Source: Methanosarcina barkeri 3
GTDB lineage: Archaea; Halobacteriota; Methanosarcinia; Methanosarcinales; Methanosarcinaceae
DNA length: 64,000 nucleotides
Direction of reading: 5' to 3'
Assembly: GCF_000970305.1 (NCBI RefSeq)
Contig: NZ_CP009517.1
Span: forward strand, 3,906,001 to 3,970,000
The number at the start of each line of letters is the position of its first letter. Positions within the stretch are counted from its first letter, which is position 1. A program made the translations under genes and the position numbers. Positions 26,203 to 36,138 of this stretch are shown here, piece after piece. The notes below the pieces were generated by a model. It did no database searches. It was not told the origin of the DNA and worked only from the letters and a program-made list of their open reading frames with translations.

Positions 26203-27076
26203 TACTCTCACCTTCCTTAAGTGCGTCTGCAATTATCTCGTTGATGTTCTCGAATTCGGGAATCACGTCCAGGTTGAAGAACGACCTCGGACAGGCGCCA
26301 TAGCAGGAGCCGCACTTAATGCAGAGGTCACGTTCACCCTGAGGTTTTCCGAACTCAAGGGTGATTGCCCTTACTGGACAGGATGCAGCGCAGGTGCCAC
26401 AGCCCATGCAAAGTCCCTGGTTGATTACGTCGTACATAAGGTCGCAGAAACATCCTGAAGTGCCACGCTTCGCAAGGTCCATAAGGGGCTTTAAGTACTT
26501 GCCTGCAAGAGCCTTCTGGTCCTCATTCCCTTCAAGGAGCAGGTACGCCATGACAGCGACGTTCCTTATAAGTTCCGGGCTCGGTGGGCATCCTGGAATG
26601 TAAACGTCCACATCGATGAGATCCCCGATCGGGAGGAAAGACTCGTGCTGGGGCTGGTTGTGCTGCCCGCCGCGGCTGAACCGGGTGATGTTCCCATAGC
26701 ACGCGCAGGAACCAAGGGCCACCACGATCTTGGACTTCTTCCGAGTCTCCTTGATGTCCTTCACTGATTCATGGTCCTGGATACAGACCGATCCCTCAAC
26801 AAGCGCCACGTCCATCTCCGGAATATGCCGAACGTCAGCAAGCGTGAGGCAGTAGACGAGGTCGGCGTAGTCGTCCAGGATCTTGATGAGTCCCAAGTTG
26901 TTGTCGGCAATGGACACGAGGCAGCCGGTACAGCCGCTCATGTGTACATGTCCGAGCTTGATCTTATTTGTCACTGGTTTTTTCTCCTTTGTAGCTTCCG
27001 CCTTTTTCTCCATCATAACCTGAGCGGGTTTGGTTTCCACGTCCATGGTTTTCTTGACGGAGTTAAGCAGTCCCAT
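26195..27076 (-). CDS. frhG: coenzyme F420-reducing hydrogenase, gamma (small) subunit
   Basis: This 293-aa small subunit carries the iron-sulfur relay of the NiFe hydrogenase. C49 and C52 in MSGCTGCLVSIADN begin the proximal cluster ligands, continued by GSCACYGN and PGCPPSPE. The C-terminal part has two ferredoxin motifs, CMGCGTCAASCP and CIKCGSCYGACP, specific to the FrhG type. A roughly 35-residue Lys-rich N-terminal extension precedes the core. Its start overlaps the frhD stop by 14 bases, and its end overlaps frhB, so all four genes are translationally coupled. Confidence 0.95.
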   Translation of the reverse strand: MGLLNSVKKTMDVETKPAQVMMEKKAEATKEKKPVTNKIKLGHVHMSGCTGCLVSIADNNLGLIKILDDYADLVYCLTLADVRHIPEMDVALVEGSVCIQDHESVKDIKETRKKSKIVVALGSCACYGNITRFSRGGQHNQPQHESFLPIGDLIDVDVYIPGCPPSPELIRNVAVMAYLLLEGNEDQKALAGKYLKPLMDLAKRGTSGCFCDLMYDVINQGLCMGCGTCAASCPVRAITLEFGKPQGERDLCIKCGSCYGACPRSFFNLDVIPEFENINEIIADALKEGESND

Positions 27077-27542
27077 AGTTTACTCCGATTTCCTTCAGAA
27101 TCTCGGATACAGCATCTGGAATGGCTCTCTGTACCTCATCTGTAATCCCGATGACCATTTCGGGGGCAGGAACGTACTTCTTCTGGCATGCAAGAACCCG
27201 AATCCGGATATCGTCCTTAATATACCGGAGCGGCTCTGTCAGATCCCAGGAGTGGGCGTCCCGGTAGCTTCCCACGGGAAGCTCATCAACAGAGAGCCAC
27301 CTGAGCTCACCGGGTTCTCCTCCAAAGTCCGCTATGTCCACAATGATAAGAGTCTTTGTTGATTCGGGATTAAGAAGAGTAAAGACAAAGTGGGGGCCTC
27401 CGAGCCCCGCATCAACAACAGTGACATTCTCAGGGAGTTTGAGGTCCTTGAGTCTCTCCACTACAGCTGGCCCAAATCCATCATCCGCATAAAGCGGGTT
27501 GCCACAGCCTGCCACCACGATCTCGGAGTACAGCGTTTCCAT
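27063..27542 (-). CDS. frhD: hydrogenase maturation endopeptidase
   Basis: This 159-aa HycI/HyaD-type protease trims the C-terminal extension of FrhA after nickel insertion. It has the metal-binding and fold residues of the family: VVAGCGNPLYADDGFGPAVV at the N-terminus, DAGLGG and DIADFGGEPGE in the middle (Asp and Glu/Asp nickel ligands), and a His in SYRDAHSWDL. The ATG at 27542 (METLYSE) lies 8 bases after the frhA stop on the minus strand; the longer upstream frame would overlap frhA heavily. Confidence 0.93.
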   Translation of the reverse strand: METLYSEIVVAGCGNPLYADDGFGPAVVERLKDLKLPENVTVVDAGLGGPHFVFTLLNPESTKTLIIVDIADFGGEPGELRWLSVDELPVGSYRDAHSWDLTEPLRYIKDDIRIRVLACQKKYVPAPEMVIGITDEVQRAIPDAVSEILKEIGVNYGTA

Positions 27543-27547
27543 TCCCT

Positions 27548-28918
27548 TCACCACTGCATGAGCTTCTGGGCGACTATTTTTTCCTCCTCGTTCACCACGA
27601 TCATGTGGGTTGCACACGAGACACACGGGTCATAGGCCCGAACAACCATCTCAGCAATCTGCCAGGGTGCTCCGGTCAGAGCGCGGCTGCAAGTAGGGAA
27701 GTTCCAGGTAGTGGGCACAAGCATTTCGTACCACAGTACTTTCCCGTCCTTAACTCTTGCCAGGTGAATATTGGTTCCACGAGGGGCCTCGTTCGCAGCC
27801 CAACCCATGGACCCGTCTCCCAGGGGAATGTGGTCAGCAAGGACCTTGCCCGAGGTATCCAGGTTGTCAAGGCACTTGAGTATGGTGTAACAGCAGTCAG
27901 GATACTCCATCTGTCTGGCGATATGCTGAGCGAAGGTACCCTTCTCGTCGAAGTTCTTAAATGCGGCAAGCCTTGCCCTGGGACCGACCTCAACCGGTTG
28001 GCCATCGTAAGTAGGAACACCTGTGCAGGCTTCCATCTGAGGGTTGGCCTTGGTGCCGACTTTTGTAGTGCCTCCGAGTGGGTAGCTAGGATCCTCAAGA
28101 TCGATAGTTACTTCGCCCATGTACCAGTCCCATGGCCGAGTCTCTTTCCATCGGGAAAAATCCCAGGTGGGGTTTTCGTCCAGACTGGATGAGCCGTACA
28201 TCGGAGATGTGGCCATGACTCCCTGATTGTGATATCCTAGTTTCTTGGGAAGTGGGATCTGCTTACCTGCGACCTCGACGAACTCCCTGTTCTGCATGTT
28301 CCTGATGACATCTAGCATAAATTCCATCTGCTCATGAGCAAGGACAAGGCCTTCCTTCGCCAGATCAGCCATCTTCTGCTTTGCACGGGGGCTCACATTG
28401 TGATACATCCCGCCGATTCTCGGGTTGGAGGGGTGGATTGCCTCGCCGCCTGCTATGGCTCCAATGGTCTGTCCGATCTCACGGATGCGGACGATCCTTG
28501 CCATAACGCTCCTGGCAGGCTGTTCGTTAGCGAACAGGTTGAACTTCTTCTCCGTCCCAGGGATGTAAAAATCCGGGAGAATCAGGATGTTGTGCAGGGC
28601 GATGCTGTGAAGGCGGTTCGCTGCATGGAGAATGGTCCTCAGGAGCTTTGCGTCCGTGGGAATCTCACAGCCGATCGAAGCCTCCATGGCCTCAGTGCTT
28701 GCCAGAGTGTGAGCAATAGGACAGATACCGCAGACCCGAGAAGCGATCTTCGGGACCTGCTCCATTGTCTTACCTATGGCGAGCTTCTCAATACCCCTGA
28801 CCGGGGTGATAGAGAGCCAGTCTCCTCGCTCAACAATACCCTGATCATCTACCTTCAGGGTGAGCTTGGAGTGACCTTCAAGTCTTGTGGTTGGAGAGAT
28901 TTCTACAACTTTCGTCAA
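27548..28918 (-). CDS. frhA: coenzyme F420-reducing hydrogenase, alpha (large, NiFe) subunit
   Basis: This 456-aa catalytic subunit oxidises H2 to reduce F420 in the cytoplasm. The two nickel-binding motifs are RVCGICPIAH (about residues 61-70) and DPCVSCATHM near the C-terminus. All four ligands are cysteines with no selenocysteine. After CATHM there are 17 further residues, the peptide expected to be removed by FrhD. It is first in frhADGB, and the promoter must lie in the AT-rich region above 28918. Presence of a full operon implies hydrogen-dependent growth or H2 cycling. Confidence 0.96.
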   Translation of the reverse strand: MTKVVEISPTTRLEGHSKLTLKVDDQGIVERGDWLSITPVRGIEKLAIGKTMEQVPKIASRVCGICPIAHTLASTEAMEASIGCEIPTDAKLLRTILHAANRLHSIALHNILILPDFYIPGTEKKFNLFANEQPARSVMARIVRIREIGQTIGAIAGGEAIHPSNPRIGGMYHNVSPRAKQKMADLAKEGLVLAHEQMEFMLDVIRNMQNREFVEVAGKQIPLPKKLGYHNQGVMATSPMYGSSSLDENPTWDFSRWKETRPWDWYMGEVTIDLEDPSYPLGGTTKVGTKANPQMEACTGVPTYDGQPVEVGPRARLAAFKNFDEKGTFAQHIARQMEYPDCCYTILKCLDNLDTSGKVLADHIPLGDGSMGWAANEAPRGTNIHLARVKDGKVLWYEMLVPTTWNFPTCSRALTGAPWQIAEMVVRAYDPCVSCATHMIVVNEEEKIVAQKLMQW

Positions 28919-29660
28919 TGGTATGCCTCGTTTTCGATTGGTTGTTATTTAGGCTGTACCGTGGTTAAGGCACTTTCTGTGCGATTATTCTAAGATAGTT
29001 ACTCGTACAAAGTACGTTAACCTCTTGAGTTCTCCAGCGCGTAGTACCTTAGTAAAATATTTGATTTATAATGATAAATGGTTGAAAACGCGATGTTACA
29101 TAAATCCTTCTATCAATATAAAGAAGGTCAATAAAATTATAAGTATATTTTTTACAATTTATAAATAAAATTTTATATTAAAGGTAACTATTTTTACAAA
29201 AAAGAAAACATTGAAATTATCAAACGTAATTATGATATATATAATCATTTTTAATTTTTAGAACCCATAAATTATTTTAATAAATAGTAAACATAAATAT
29301 TTAGTTAGAGATTATGACATATTTGGAAAACTTGCCTTTATATATAGCAAATACTTTACCACATTTTAACTTTTATCTTTGTATCGTTTTTCAGTTTGGA
29401 GAGCTATTTTCTTTTAGAGTATGAACCCGGTCTTGTATCTATCGTCATATTTATATAGTTTGTTTTAATGCAGAGTCACTTTAGATATTATTTCACCCAG
29501 TGAGTTAATAGTATAATTTCATGCTTTGGAGAACAGTTATAAACTGGATTCTTGGTTGTTGAAATTGCCCATTCTCCAAAAGTCCCTATTCATGATATAG
29601 AGGTACCTAGAGAAAAAAGGAATGTTGGAAATTTGTAAACGATACGTTTCCTATTAATAG
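28919..29660. other. frh promoter region and AT-rich gap
   Basis: No gene is supported. The region immediately upstream of frhA should contain its promoter and 5' leader. AT content is very high from 29080 to 29350. I could not single out one TATA box with confidence. Confidence 0.4.
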
Positions 29661-29775
29661 TTAAAAACTTACAATAAAGATCTGTAATCCAGTATAAAGA
29701 TCTGTAATCCCAGCATAAAAATCCGTAGTCTCAATATAAGTCTCAATATAAAAACCTATGATCCCAGCATAGATT
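29661..29775. repeat. short tandem repeats (~20 bases)
   Basis: Units like ATAAAGATCTGTAATCC(C)AG and a variant (AATATAAAAACCTATGATCC) recur five or six times. The minus-strand frame over it only translates the repeat and is not a gene. Confidence 0.7.
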
Positions 29776-29783
29776 AATGGCCT

Positions 29784-29932
29784 AAACAAAAGAAGATAAT
29801 CGTAAACGGCAAATCTATTGAATTCGAACTGTTCTTGAAGAAGAAGATGCAAAAAAACTCTTCAGGAATGGCAGAAATCCGGTAGAATCAAGAGAACTAA
29901 TAGAATTGTTTAAACGTGAAAAAAATATATGA
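29784..29932 (+). pseudogene. frameshifted small antitoxin-like gene
   Basis: Frame one reads KKIIVNGKSIEFELF. A second frame, entered after about 15 codons, reads EEDAKKLFRNGRNPVESREL then IELFKREKNI and stops at 29930. The joined sequence looks like one small DNA-binding or antitoxin-type protein with a frameshift and no start codon. It sits just upstream of a truncated GNAT, the usual order of a toxin-antitoxin pair. Confidence 0.4.
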
Positions 29933-30029
29933 GCAAGTTTTAAATTTGCCTTCTATTATTCCAGATTCTTAACTTTCCATAATATCCTATAATGAAAGTC
30001 ATAATTTCTTTTCTATTAACTGCTAAAGT

Positions 30030-30335
30030 TTGGAATTAAGTGATTTTTTGAAAAATAACGCTTTAGCTGGTCTGAATAATATGATCAATAGAACCGTTCT
30101 ATGTTTATGGAATGGAGAGTTAGTAGGATTTGTTGTTCTACTCGCAGACATAATTGAAGCTAAAGCCATAATAGACAGACTTGAGCACTATAAATACCGC
30201 AAACGTCCAGGCGTTAAAATTGCAAGATTAGCAGTAGATTCCAAGTTTGAAAGAAGAGACAATGGAAATGTTAAAAATGAAATTTTGAAAGAAATTGCGT
30301 ATTACACAACCAGTGGAGAAATTTTGTCTATTTAA
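30030..30335 (+). pseudogene. truncated GNAT acetyltransferase (toxin-like) remnant
   Basis: The 101-codon frame opens with TTG. It has the start of a GNAT fold seen in TacT-like archaeal toxins (DFLKNNALAGLNNMINRTVL, NGELVGFVVLLAD, VKIARLAVDSKFERR). The acetyl-CoA loop R-X-X-G-X-G/A that should follow is replaced by RRDNGNVKNEI, and the C-terminal half of the domain is missing. It is therefore probably inactive. Confidence 0.5.
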
Positions 30336-30359
30336 TAGTTAAAAAATAAGTCCGTTTTT

Positions 30360-30413
30360 ACCCCCACTCATTAATCTTTGCCCACTATTAATCTTTACCC
30401 ACTATTAATCTTT
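30360..30413. repeat. short direct repeat CCCACTATTAATCTTT
   Basis: Three near-identical 19-base units lie at the 3' end of the beta-helix gene (CCCACTcATTAATCTTTG, then CCCACTATTAATCTTTA twice). Confidence 0.7.
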
Positions 30414-31077
30414 AAAAGTACTTCATTCCCCAGCCAATGTTTACCTTATTTTTCACATATTTATTATTCGTAAACGTTGTCAATCTCCCTGGATTCTTTT
30501 CATATCCGTATAAATAAACACCATAATTACAATTTTTAAATGTATTTCCTGAAACTATCGGAAGTCCTGCACCTTCTCCAACAAACAAACCACATTTTGA
30601 CTTGGAAATAATATTCCCTGTGATCGTGTTGTCAGATGTGTCTTGTAAGTGTATAGTTCCACCAATGATCTGATTATTCTTAATTAATGTATTACTTGCA
30701 TGCCCGGCAAAATCAATACCACAGTTATAAAAATAATTATTTCTAATTACTGCTCTATAGCCTCCAGCATACCAGGCTTGTACTCCATATTTTTGGATAG
30801 AAAATCCATTAATTGTTCCAGATCCGCCACAATAATAGAAACCGTTAACTTTAGGATATTTTGTTCCGAGGATTGTTAAACTTTTATCGATCTTGACGTT
30901 CTCTTTATATGTTCCATAAGCTACTTGAATAGTGTCCCCGTTGTGTGCTGCATTTACAGCTTTTTGAATAGTTTTGTACGATTCTTTTGGACCTACTTTT
31001 AGAGTGGCTGCACTGGCTGTACTTGCTAGGATAAGCAAGACAACTAGGATGAGGGTTAATTTTGATAGTTTGTTCAT
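30412..31077 (-). CDS. secreted right-handed beta-helix protein
   Basis: This 221-aa protein has a signal peptide (MNKLSKLTLILVVLLILAST with an A-S-A cleavage region). It then has the archaeal beta-helix opening VGPKESYKTIQKAVNAAHNG followed by DTIQVAYGTYKENVKI. Repeated parallel beta-helix turns follow with N-X-(I/F) ladders (NGFSI, RNNYFYN, KNNQII, GNIISKS, SGNTFKN, TNNKY). Related PbH1/NosD-like repeats are abundant in Methanosarcina surface proteins. It is short compared with those and lacks a PKD or S-layer domain. It stands alone. A cell-surface or extracellular role is inferred. Confidence 0.85.
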   Translation of the reverse strand: MNKLSKLTLILVVLLILASTASAATLKVGPKESYKTIQKAVNAAHNGDTIQVAYGTYKENVKIDKSLTILGTKYPKVNGFYYCGGSGTINGFSIQKYGVQAWYAGGYRAVIRNNYFYNCGIDFAGHASNTLIKNNQIIGGTIHLQDTSDNTITGNIISKSKCGLFVGEGAGLPIVSGNTFKNCNYGVYLYGYEKNPGRLTTFTNNKYVKNKVNIGWGMKYF

Positions 31078-31864
31078 ATTTGGTACTCCTTTACTTTAAA
31101 AATGAAGGAAAACAATTTAAAAGTATCTATTTTAATTATTTCATAAAACTGGTATTTATAACCTGACTTCCGCCTTTTTAGGCGCATATATGTTTTTCCG
31201 TAAATCTGTAAGGTCAAATGATTGCAATTTAGAAATTTTAGCTTGCATCTGATGTGCTTAAGTTTAAGCGCATGTATCGATATCATGCGACATTTATGTG
31301 CTTAAAAATACGGAACTAAAGTTATAAAATTAAAATAGTAGATTTTCCATTGAAAGAAATCGATACCAAGAGACGATGCGAAAATGAGATGTGTTTTTCT
31401 TACATTTTTGTAAACTAGAATATACTGATATAAATAAACTGATGCGTCTATTTTCGTTTTAATTTGTAAACTAATATACAAATGATGTTATATTATATCC
31501 GTAGCTTGTATAAGTTGTCGTTCTAAATATTATCTAGTCTAGAAGAATTAGATTATCTGACAAGATTAAGCCGTTCTAGAAATTAATCTACAATTATTGT
31601 TGAAAGTTCCAAAATAGTACTTTTAAGCTATCACGGAAAAAACGAAATCGAGGTATTCAGAGAATTAAAATTAGATTATAAAACTATAAGACTTTGGATA
31701 AAACCATATAAGATTAAATCAATTCCTTATTTATTGGAAAATTCGTGATCTTCGGATCTATTCAAAAACTAAGTTTTGTGAATTTACTTAGAAACCGAAG
31801 TACTAATTAACGGAAAAAGTATTTGAATATTATATGGCATATTGCAACTTAACGCGATTTGTTA
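31078..31864. other. AT-rich non-coding stretch
   Basis: No gene is supported. It contains the promoter region of the beta-helix gene (minus strand, above 31077). The rest is AT-rich without recognisable elements. Confidence 0.5.
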
Positions 31865-32178
31865 TTAGGTTTTCATATTGTCACTAAGTGTTCCTTTATT
31901 TTGATATTCGTATACATTTAAAGTGTTCTGTCTCATCAACAAACCAGGTTTAGCTTCCTGCTTAACTTTCAGAATAAGTTCATCAAGCATTTATCTATAA
32001 GTTCACAAAATGCTTTTATAGCTTGAAAGTAATTACGCTGGATGTTCGTACTTGCGTCAATCGACAAGAGCCAATTCGATACAATTAGATCGTTTTTCAG
32101 TTTGAAGCTTTTCATACTATAAATCAGCTGATCGATTGTATATGAATACCTGAACACAGTAATTGATAAATATATCAA
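31865..32178 (-). pseudogene. N-terminal fragment of a tyrosine recombinase (integrase), frameshifted
   Basis: One frame reads LIVSNWLLSIDASTNIQRNY then FQAIKAFCELIDKC. This is the core-binding (SAM-like) N-terminal domain of archaeal phage-type integrases, where the usual pattern is W-L-X5-T-X3-Y-X6-F. One frame over it continues DELILKVKQEAKPGLLMRQN to a stop at 31865. The catalytic domain (R..HXXR..Y) is absent. It sits just upstream of the ribosomal operon and may mark an old integration event. Confidence 0.55.
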
Positions 32179-32401
32179 CCTCCTTCCAGTTTAAACTAAA
32201 ATCATATTTACCGGCTTATCGGGCCTGAAAGCCCAAACCATAAGAGTCCGCAAATCCAGCTATAAAGATCGGAAAGGACCTCTCGAAAGAGAAAGAGTTA
32301 CCTCGTTTCGGGAAAAGTAGATTTCTGGCAGCCAGGGGAGAAGAATCGGCACTATCTCTCGGGATCTGCAAAGACAACCTAATTTAGAAAAGGTGGCATG
32401 C

Positions 32402-32851
32402 ATGACAACAGTGTTTGATGTCCCTGCAATGGAACTTATCGAGAAGGTTGCAGGCATACTTAAAGAAAATGATAATGTCGTTCCCCCGGAGTGGGCAAAG
32501 AACGTAAAGACCGGAGTTCACAAGGAACTTCCTCCGAACAACGATGACTGGTGGTATATCAGAACCGCAGCGATCCTGAGGAAAATCTATACCGACGGGC
32601 CTATAGGAATTGAAAGGCTCAGATCGGTATACGGCGGAAAGAAGGACAACGGATCACAGCCATACCATAAAGCAAAAGGCAGCGGTTCGATTGCCAGAAA
32701 GGCAGTACAGCAGCTTGAAGCTGCAGGTTACCTGCAAAAAGTAAAGGACGGAAGAACCGTATCTGCAAGTGGACGCTCCATGCTTGACAATGCAGCTAAT
32801 GAGCTCAAGCAAGAACTTGTTGAGAAGATCCCCGGACTTGCAAAATACTGA
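32402..32851 (+). CDS. rps19e: 30S ribosomal protein S19e
   Basis: This 149-aa archaeal/eukaryotic-type small-subunit protein is needed for 30S maturation. It shows [46 protein letters not shown] and [19 protein letters not shown], all hallmark S19e blocks. I chose ATG 32402 because AGGTGG lies 6 bases upstream; an upstream in-frame GTG overlaps that site. First gene of the co-oriented set S19e-PDCD5-PP-loop-L39e-L31e-aIF6-LX-prefoldin-FtsY. Confidence 0.96.
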   Translation: MTTVFDVPAMELIEKVAGILKENDNVVPPEWAKNVKTGVHKELPPNNDDWWYIRTAAILRKIYTDGPIGIERLRSVYGGKKDNGSQPYHKAKGSGSIARKAVQQLEAAGYLQKVKDGRTVSASGRSMLDNAANELKQELVEKIPGLAKY

Positions 32852-32995
32852 GAATTCCATCCGAAAGGGACCTGAAAAATTCTTAGGATTCCCTTTCAAA
32901 TATCATTAATCTAAATTCAGATTATTAATCTTAATCCAGATATTATTAATCATAACCCAGATTGCTCCGGAAAACCGGTTTTTTAGATGATTGCC

Positions 32996-33355
32996 ATGTC
33001 TACAATGGATGACGAACTCAACGAAATCCGAAAGAGACGGCTTGCAGAAATTCAGAAACAGCAGGCACAGAACCAGCCGTCTGACATCCAGGCAGCTTAC
33101 CAGCAGGAACAGGCAAAAGCTGAAATGGAAGCTCAGAAACAGACTATCCTGAGGCAGATCCTTACTCCTGAAGCAAGAGAACGCCTTACAACTTTAAAGA
33201 TGTCAAGACCGGCTCTTGGGGAACAGCTTGAGATGCAGCTGATCTCGCTTGCTCAGAGTGGAAGGCTTCCGTCTCAAATTAGTGACGAACAGCTTAAAAA
33301 TCTCCTTATGAAGATGCAGCCAAAAAAACGTAAGACATCTATAACCAGAGTTTAA
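32996..33355 (+). CDS. DNA-binding protein of the PDCD5 family
   Basis: This 119-aa helical protein has the PDCD5/TFAR19 pattern: an acidic-basic N-terminal helix ([20 protein letters not shown]), a Gln-rich linker, and the compact core [20 protein letters not shown] followed by [10 protein letters not shown]. Archaeal members bind DNA or associate with ribosome-linked genes; the exact role is unclear. ATG codons at 32987, 32996 and 33005 are all possible starts and none has a strong ribosome-binding site. The gene lies 144 bases after rps19e, as in other archaea. Confidence 0.9.
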   Translation: MSTMDDELNEIRKRRLAEIQKQQAQNQPSDIQAAYQQEQAKAEMEAQKQTILRQILTPEARERLTTLKMSRPALGEQLEMQLISLAQSGRLPSQISDEQLKNLLMKMQPKKRKTSITRV

Positions 33356-33360
33356 AAACA

Positions 33361-33972
33361 ATGAGAATTTCGGTCCTGTTTAGCGGAGGCAAAGACAGTT
33401 CGCTCTCTGCCCTTTTAATGGAACCGTTTTTTGAGATAGAACTTGTAACCTGTAGTTTCGGCCTGCTACCCAACGGTGAGCTGGCAGAAAAAATTGCAAA
33501 AAGGTTAGGGTTTCCACACAGAGTTCTGTCTCTGGAATGGGAGGTCCTTGAAAAGGCTTACGAGAAAATAATGAAAGACGGTTTCCCGAAAAGTGCTATT
33601 AATTATATTCACGAAAAAGCCGTAGAGACTCTTGCTTTGGATCCGGAAGTTAAACTCATTGCTGATGGGACCAGAAGGGATGATAGAGTTCCTGTACTTT
33701 CAATCTCACAGGTACGAAGTATCGAAGATCGATTGGGAGTTCAGTACATATGCCCTTTGAAAGGGTATGGCAAAAAAACGGTGAGTATTCTTGTAGAGCG
33801 TTATCTGAAAATTGAAGAAGGACCGAGTGAAAACACTCAAAAAGCTGATTACGAAGCCGAGCTAAGGGAGTTAATCAGGCAGAGAGACGGTGAAGAGAAG
33901 ATAAAAGAACTATTTCCTTCCCATATCCAATCCCATGTGCTTTCCAGAAAAAACTGCCAGAGCAGGCCTTGA
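33361..33972 (+). CDS. PP-loop ATPase-type protein
   Basis: This 203-aa protein has the N-terminal ATP pyrophosphatase P-loop SVLFSGGKDSSLSALL (SGGKDS at about residues 8-13). Later blocks are IADGTRRDDRVP and SIEDRLGVQYICPLKGYGKK. Members of this superfamily adenylate tRNA bases or small substrates before thiolation or amidation. The conserved position between PDCD5 and L39e suggests a translation-related substrate, but none is visible. It starts 5 bases after the PDCD5 stop. Confidence 0.85.
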   Translation: MRISVLFSGGKDSSLSALLMEPFFEIELVTCSFGLLPNGELAEKIAKRLGFPHRVLSLEWEVLEKAYEKIMKDGFPKSAINYIHEKAVETLALDPEVKLIADGTRRDDRVPVLSISQVRSIEDRLGVQYICPLKGYGKKTVSILVERYLKIEEGPSENTQKADYEAELRELIRQRDGEEKIKELFPSHIQSHVLSRKNCQSRP

Positions 33973-34149
33973 AATCATGAAGTCTTCCGGAAGGGGAAAA
34001 TTCTGGAATAAAGATTTATACAATAATCGAGTTATATTCAACCCTTATACTGCTGCAGATTAACCAAGACCCTTATAAAACTTACCGGATATGGTTTCAA
34101 AAACTGCTGCTTGACTGGCAGGAAAAAAACCTCGATATGCAAGGGTTAA

Positions 34150-34671
<522 letters not shown>

Positions 34672-34703
34672 AATATACCAGAAGACGTGAAGCTTCAAAG
34701 AAT

Positions 34704-35363
34704 ATGATTCGAACAGTGGATATATACGACACCCCAATGATCGGGGTCTTTGCAACCTGCACAGAAGATGTTGTTCTTGTTCCAACCGGAACAAAGCCCG
34801 AAACCTGTGCCGTACTTGAGGATTCGCTCGGTGCAAAGGTCATTGAGACTCTTGTAAACGGAAGCGTTGTTGTCGGAGCCCTCTCAAGAGGAAACTCAAA
34901 CGGCTTCCTTTTTTCACACGGGACCGATGTCAGGGAAATAGAGGAACTGACAGGAGTTAAGGCTGATATCCTTCCGGGTAGGCTTAATGCAGTCGGGAAC
35001 ATCGTACTTGCAAACGACTCCGCGGCTCTTGTCCACCCAGAACTATCAGACAGGGCTATTGAAGCAATTGCCAGTATCCTCAAAGTCGAAGTTTACAGGG
35101 GAACAATTGCCGGGATAAAGAACGTAGGGATGGCAGGAGTTGTCACCAACAAAGGGCTTCTGGTGCACCCGAAAGTGACAGCATCGGAAAGAGAAATTCT
35201 GGAAAAGATCTTCGAGCTTCCTGTAAACATAGGAACTACGAACTTTGGGACTCAGATGCTCGGCTCAGGCCTGCTTGCGAACTCAAAGAGTTATCTGGCA
35301 GGTTCAGACACTACAGGCCCCGAACTTGGAAGAATTGAAGAAGCCCTTGGATTCTTAGATTGA
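34704..35363 (+). CDS. eif6: translation initiation factor aIF6
   Basis: This 219-aa protein binds the 50S subunit and prevents joining with 30S. It forms a five-fold pentein repeat; visible blocks include [51 protein letters not shown] and [15 protein letters not shown]. Length matches archaeal aIF6. It follows rpl31e by 32 bases in the conserved L39e-L31e-IF6 order. Confidence 0.96.
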   Translation: MIRTVDIYDTPMIGVFATCTEDVVLVPTGTKPETCAVLEDSLGAKVIETLVNGSVVVGALSRGNSNGFLFSHGTDVREIEELTGVKADILPGRLNAVGNIVLANDSAALVHPELSDRAIEAIASILKVEVYRGTIAGIKNVGMAGVVTNKGLLVHPKVTASEREILEKIFELPVNIGTTNFGTQMLGSGLLANSKSYLAGSDTTGPELGRIEEALGFLD

Positions 35364-35412
35364 TATTAATCCACCTGTTTCATAAAAAGTTACAGCAAGA
35401 GTGGTGACCAAG

Positions 35413-35589
35413 ATGAAGAACTTTATTGTTAAAGGTAAATTTAAAGCAGGAAATTCCTGGGAAAAATTCACAAAGCAAATCGAAAGTCAGAATGAAAAGA
35501 ACGCAACTGATAAGGTCTATTCTGTCTTCGGAAGCAAGCATGGGATTAAGAGAAGCCAGATCCAGATCGAAAGCATTGCTGAGGAGTGA
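35413..35589 (+). CDS. rplX: 50S ribosomal protein L18Ae (LX)
   Basis: This 58-aa protein is the archaeal LX form of eukaryotic L18a/L20a. It begins [20 protein letters not shown] and contains [19 protein letters not shown], both typical. ATG 35413 is preceded by GGTGACC. It sits in its usual place between aIF6 and prefoldin alpha. Confidence 0.94.
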   Translation: MKNFIVKGKFKAGNSWEKFTKQIESQNEKNATDKVYSVFGSKHGIKRSQIQIESIAEE

Positions 35590-35594
35590 AGGAT

Positions 35595-36029
35595 ATGGTA
35601 GAAGTCAGTGAAGAAGATATGAGAAATCTGGCAGCCAGGCACCAGGAGTTCCAGAGGCAGGCCGAAGGCTTAAGACAGCAGATGAACATGGTCCAGGCTT
35701 CCATTACAAGCTGCGACCAGACAATTGTAACCATCAACGAGCTTAAAACCGTTTCAGCTGAAGGTAAGATTACCGAAACGATGGTACCTGTTGGATTTGG
35801 TTCATTCGTTTACGCCGAAATAAAAAATGCAGACAAGGTTATTGTGGACCTTGGAGCAGGCTTTAGCGCAGAAGAGACCGCTGATGAGGCTATTGAAACC
35901 CTGAAACGCCGTAAAGAGCAGCTTACGAAAATTCTCGAACAGATGAATGCTTCACTGACTAAATATATACAGGGCATGCAGGCTCTGGAATCTGAAGCTG
36001 CAAAGCTTCAGCAACCCGACCAGGCCTGA
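35595..36029 (+). CDS. pfdA: prefoldin alpha subunit
   Basis: This 144-aa chaperone subunit assembles with prefoldin beta into a hexamer that hands unfolded proteins to the thermosome. Two long coiled coils (about residues 5-45 and 95-135) flank a beta-hairpin core with ETMVPVGFGSFVYAEIKNAD. ATG 35595 follows GGAGTGAAGG. It starts 5 bases after rplX and precedes ftsY, the classic archaeal arrangement. Confidence 0.95.
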   Translation: MVEVSEEDMRNLAARHQEFQRQAEGLRQQMNMVQASITSCDQTIVTINELKTVSAEGKITETMVPVGFGSFVYAEIKNADKVIVDLGAGFSAEETADEAIETLKRRKEQLTKILEQMNASLTKYIQGMQALESEAAKLQQPDQA

Positions 36030-36138
36030 AAAACCTGTCTTAGAAACAAAAGATGGAACTCAAAGCTGCGTTTGAGAAAGAACTTTTTATTTTGACTTAA
36101 CTACTATTTTTTATTGACTTTTTTTGGAATGGGATCCT

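Noticed and set aside
25609-26220. Long frames antisense to frhB, and similar antisense frames over cdhA, ftsY and the ABC genes
   Set aside because: They mirror strongly recognised genes on the other strand and have no family signal.
29661-29852. 63-codon minus-strand frame rich in Tyr/Phe/Ile
   Set aside because: It is only the translation of a short tandem repeat.
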